Shown in pieces: positions 61,333 to 64,000 of a DNA stretch of 64,000 nt; the first letter of the stretch is position 1; every line of letters begins with the position of its first letter. The stretch lies in the NCBI GenBank assembly GCA_003252075.1, contig QKDO01000113.1, positions 1 to 64,000 on the forward strand, given 5' to 3'. The stretch comes from Nitrospirota bacterium (GTDB lineage: Bacteria > Nitrospirota > Thermodesulfovibrionia > Thermodesulfovibrionales > UBA6898). A program made the translations under genes and the position numbers. A model generated the notes under the pieces. That model was given only the letters and a program-made list of their open reading frames with translations. It was not told the origin of the DNA and ran no database searches.

Positions 61333-61752
61333 ATGGTAAAGGCGAATGTCAAATATACAGGAGGGATGCAGTTTGTGGCATCATCTGACTCAGGACACGC
61401 GGTGGTTATGGATGCCGGGCCGGAGGTCGGCGGCAGTAATACCGGATCCCGTCCTATGGAACTGCTCCTCATGGGTATAGGTGGCTGCTCCGGTATGGAC
61501 ATTATCTCGATCCTCAAGAAAAAGAAACAGAACGTAACCGGTCTTGAAGCAAACGTAACCGGCACCATGTCTGATGACTATCCCCAAAAGTATACCGAGA
61601 TTACCATTGAATATATCGTTCGCGGCAGGGGAGTCACGGAGGAGGCGGTGAAACGGGCGGTGCAATTGTCAATGGATAAATACTGCTCCGTAAAGGCTAC
61701 GCTCGAAGGCGCTGCACAGATTCGATTTTCATACCGGATTGTCGAAGACTAA
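61333..61752 (+). CDS. OsmC-family protein
   Basis: 139 aa; PMELLLMGIGGCSGMDIISILKKKKQ, VKRAVQLSMDKYCSVKATL. Confidence 0.93.
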   Translation: MVKANVKYTGGMQFVASSDSGHAVVMDAGPEVGGSNTGSRPMELLLMGIGGCSGMDIISILKKKKQNVTGLEANVTGTMSDDYPQKYTEITIEYIVRGRGVTEEAVKRAVQLSMDKYCSVKATLEGAAQIRFSYRIVED

Positions 61753-61800
61753 TCTCTAGCACTTGCTGTATGCAGAGGCCATCATTCGCTACCATGATTA

Positions 61801-61840
61801 CAGAGAAGAGACGCGGTCTTAGAGCCGCGTCTCTTCTCTG
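61801..61840. terminator. Strong, probably bidirectional hairpin terminator
   Basis: CAGAGAAGAGACGCGG-TCTTAGAG-CCGCGTCTCTTCTCTG, 16-bp perfect stem. Confidence 0.85.
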
Positions 61841-61850
61841 CATATGACAG

Positions 61851-62020
61851 TTAATTCTTCTTTGCGTACCCCGCTATCGTCAATGCTCCCTCTATTTGAC
61901 CAAGTGTGGGAGGATCATTAATCGTTGATGGTATGGCATATGCTTCTCCATCCGCTATCGCTGCCCCGCAGGATCTTTCCGGAGCGTGTTTTCGGAAGCG
62001 TCTTGACGACACAGGTCTCT
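61851..62020 (-). pseudogene. C-terminal remnant of an acetyl/propionyl-CoA synthetase
   Basis: Minus strand: TCVVKTLPKTRSGKILRG / (frameshift) IADGEAYAIPSTINDPPTLGQIEGALTIAGYAKKN*; KTRSGKILR is the acyl-CoA synthetase A10 motif; stop codon just upstream of the fragment. Confidence 0.75.
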
Positions 62021-62098
62021 TTAAATGTCTATTTCATTTTTTCCCAGCTCTGCCATGCTTTGCAGGAATATATCATGAGCAGGCGAGATGAAGGAAAT

Positions 62099-62572
62099 CT
62101 ATCTGCGGTTCCTGAAAAATCTCTGAAGAAGCGCAGCGCACTCCTCTTCGAGGACCCCTGAAACCACCTCTACCTGGTGGTTGAGTCGGCTGTCTGAGAG
62201 GATCCGATAGAGACTTACGGCTCCTCCGGCCTTTGTATCATTACATCCATATACGACGCGGGAAATGCGGGCATGAATGATTGCACCAGAACACATAATG
62301 CAGGGCTCCTTCGTTACATAGAGCGTTCCACCACTCAGCCGCCACGAATCAGAGGCTGACGCAGCCGTACGAAGGGCGAGAATCTCGGCATGGGCAGATG
62401 GATCTTTTGTCGCTTCACGGAGATTGTGCGCCTTACTTAGGATCACACCATCCCTTACCATTACCGCACCGACAGGGACTTCACCTTCCTGAAACGCACA
62501 GACGGCCTCTTGCAGGGCAATGTTCATAAAAACTGCGTCCGTCAATCCCGTACTGATGACCTCACACAGCAT
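62099..62572 (-). CDS. tadA: tRNA(adenine34) deaminase TadA
   Basis: 157 aa; DPSAHAEILALR, TKEPCIMCSGAIIHARISRVVYG. Confidence 0.93.
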   Translation of the reverse strand: MLCEVISTGLTDAVFMNIALQEAVCAFQEGEVPVGAVMVRDGVILSKAHNLREATKDPSAHAEILALRTAASASDSWRLSGGTLYVTKEPCIMCSGAIIHARISRVVYGCNDTKAGGAVSLYRILSDSRLNHQVEVVSGVLEEECAALLQRFFRNRR

Positions 62573-62628
62573 TATAAAAAGGGTAGGAGCGTATTGCTCC
62601 CACCCCTCTCATGTGATCGCTTTGCAAG

Positions 62629-62705
62629 TGGCGCGCCCTGAGGGATTCGAACCCCCGGCCTGCAGATTCGTAGTCTGACGCTCTATCCAGCTGAGCTAAG
62701 GGCGC
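62629..62705 (-). tRNA. tRNA-Arg (anticodon ACG), CCA encoded
   Basis: Minus strand GCGCCCTTAGCTCAGCTGGATAGAGCGTCAGACTACGAATCTGCAGG...GGTTCGAATCCCTCAGGGCGCGCCA cloverleaf. Confidence 0.96.
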
Positions 62706-62724
62706 AAATACCAGCAAAAAACTG

Positions 62725-63258
62725 TTACTTCTTAACGCCGTCCTTCAGCATAAGGGAATACTTCGGATGTTCGAACGGATGGATTGCGGGGAACTTGGAA
62801 TAGAGCCATCCTTTAAACACTTCCTTATCATTTTCAAATATCTTCACATTGACCGCAGGATTGTTCGGTTCATTCGAGGACGAGGTAATATTCAGACCGT
62901 CCATCTTGAAATCGGGAAGATACTCGCCAACACTTATCTTAAGGTCAGAACCCGGCACCTTGAAATCAGTGTTCAGGTTGATGGTGTATTCATTCTTCTT
63001 CTTTGCAGCCTTGTCCTCAACAACGATCATCACGGCCTTCCATTTGCCTTTGACACTGTCAGGAACTGTGATTGCTGTCTGACCTTTGGGCATTGCCACC
63101 TGTCCCTGAGGTCCGCCCGGATGTCCGGAAGGAAGCTGTTGCTCCTGCCCCGGAGCTCCGGTCTGCGGCATCGCCGGTTTTTCTTCCTTCTTCTTGCACG
63201 CGCCAAAAACCAATACCAGAGAAAGACTACATACTGCTACCAACATTTGCTTTTTCAT
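62725..63258 (-). CDS. DUF2155-like lipoprotein
   Basis: MKKQMLVAVCSLSLVLVFGACKKKEEK lipobox; GWLYSKFPAIHPFEHPKYSLML as in DUF2155 proteins. Start inside ORF 62725..63378. Confidence 0.78.
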   Translation of the reverse strand: MKKQMLVAVCSLSLVLVFGACKKKEEKPAMPQTGAPGQEQQLPSGHPGGPQGQVAMPKGQTAITVPDSVKGKWKAVMIVVEDKAAKKKNEYTINLNTDFKVPGSDLKISVGEYLPDFKMDGLNITSSSNEPNNPAVNVKIFENDKEVFKGWLYSKFPAIHPFEHPKYSLMLKDGVKK

Positions 63259-63300
63259 CTTATCCTCCTTATGAATAAGTACTCCATCTTCACGGTAACG

Positions 63301-63392
63301 TGGCGGAGAGGCAGGGATTCGAACCCTGGGTGGGGTGTTACCCCCACAACCGCTTAGCAGGCGGCTGCCTTCGACCACTCGGCCACCTCTCC
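63301..63392 (-). tRNA. tRNA-Ser (anticodon GCT), CCA encoded
   Basis: Minus strand GGAGAGGTGGCCGAGTGG...CCGCCTGCTAAGCGG...long variable arm...GGTTCGAATCCCTGCCTCTCCGCCA. Confidence 0.96.
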
Positions 63393-63519
63393 AAAGCAGC
63401 GTATTCTAACAGCTCGGTTTCTTCTTTGTAAAGGAAGCCCCATATGCACCGAATACATCAGATAACCACTTGCCGGACAGCGTTCCGGAGAACTTCCGAA
63501 ACCGGCTTTCAGCCATGCA

Positions 63520-63891
63520 TTACTGCTTCTGTTTTGACCGATAGTCCTCTATGGCCTTTTTTAACGCATCCGCTCCCAGGTTCGAACAGTGCATTTTTTG
63601 CGGGGGCAGCCCCCCCAGCTCATTAGCCACGGTCTCCTTGGAAATAGCCAGTGCCTCGTCAAGCGTCTTGCCCTTTACCATTTCAGTAACCATACTGCTC
63701 ACGGCAATCGCAGCACCGCATCCGAAGGTCTTGAACTTGGCATCGACGATGCGATCATCCTTGACCTTGATATAGATCTTCATGGCATCACCACAGGTAG
63801 GATTCCCTTCCGTCCCTATGCCGTCGGCATCCTCCATATCCCCTACGTTCCGGGGATTGGTAAAATGGTCCATCACTTTTTCACTGTACAT
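63520..63891 (-). CDS. iscU: Fe-S cluster scaffold IscU/NifU-like
   Basis: MYSEKVMDHFTNPRNVG, GNPTCGDAMKIYIKV, TFGCGAAIAVSSM, HCSNLG. Confidence 0.95.
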   Translation of the reverse strand: MYSEKVMDHFTNPRNVGDMEDADGIGTEGNPTCGDAMKIYIKVKDDRIVDAKFKTFGCGAAIAVSSMVTEMVKGKTLDEALAISKETVANELGGLPPQKMHCSNLGADALKKAIEDYRSKQKQ

Positions 63892-64000
63892 GATCCACCT
63901 TCCTCTCTGTCCCCCCATCCCTGAGCATAGGGAGAGATTTCTCTCAGTCTTCTGATTACTGCAGGAAACTCGTTTGAAAGATAGTCAACATCTTCAGGGG
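63873..64000 (-). CDS. Cysteine desulfurase IscS/NifS (C-terminus only)
   Basis: Minus strand reading ...PEDVDYLSNEFPAVIRRLREISPYAQGWGDREEGGSCTVKK*; overlaps the iscU start. Confidence 0.7.
   Translation of the reverse strand, partial: PEDVDYLSNEFPAVIRRLREISPYAQGWGDREEGGSCTVKK

Noticed and set aside
1-64000. CRISPR arrays, IS elements, prophage or defence islands
   Set aside because: No spaced direct repeats, transposase, integrase, phage structural or recognised defence genes were seen; almost everything is housekeeping or hydrogenase related.

Overview
This 64-kb window is an ordinary, densely coding bacterial chromosome segment. Gene content suggests a Nitrospirota- or Desulfobacterota-like anaerobe, but that is inference only. 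It holds hydrogenase maturation genes (hypA, B, F, D, partial E, with an Smr-domain gene inserted), riboflavin, purine and amino-acid genes, lipA, fmt-def-rsmB, an lptC-lptA-lptB-rpoN-hpf-rapZ cluster, queE, coaD-rsmD, an ECF sigma/anti-sigma pair, fhs, a partial type II secretion locus (E,K,L,M,C,D), alr-tatA-mobA, rarA-rny-ymdB, a complete Hyb-type [NiFe] hydrogenase operon, tadA, tRNA-Arg and tRNA-Ser, and iscU/nifU. The most interesting signal is in the hydrogenase large subunit. An in-frame TGA replaces exactly the second Cys of the N-terminal nickel-ligand motif ([18 protein letters not shown]). A SECIS-like hairpin (ACGCACTG-GCTT-CAGTGCGT) follows it at the right distance, suggesting selenocysteine at a site different from classical [NiFeSe] enzymes. 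Non-coding signals missed by the ORF track are two yybP-ykoY (Mn2+) riboswitches with terminator platforms, upstream of htpX and of a P-type ATPase, and a probable 6S RNA upstream of rarA. There is also a decayed acyl-CoA synthetase tail, an unlisted 58-aa ORF coupled between alr and gspE, and several strong terminators and promoters. No CRISPR array, transposon or prophage was seen.
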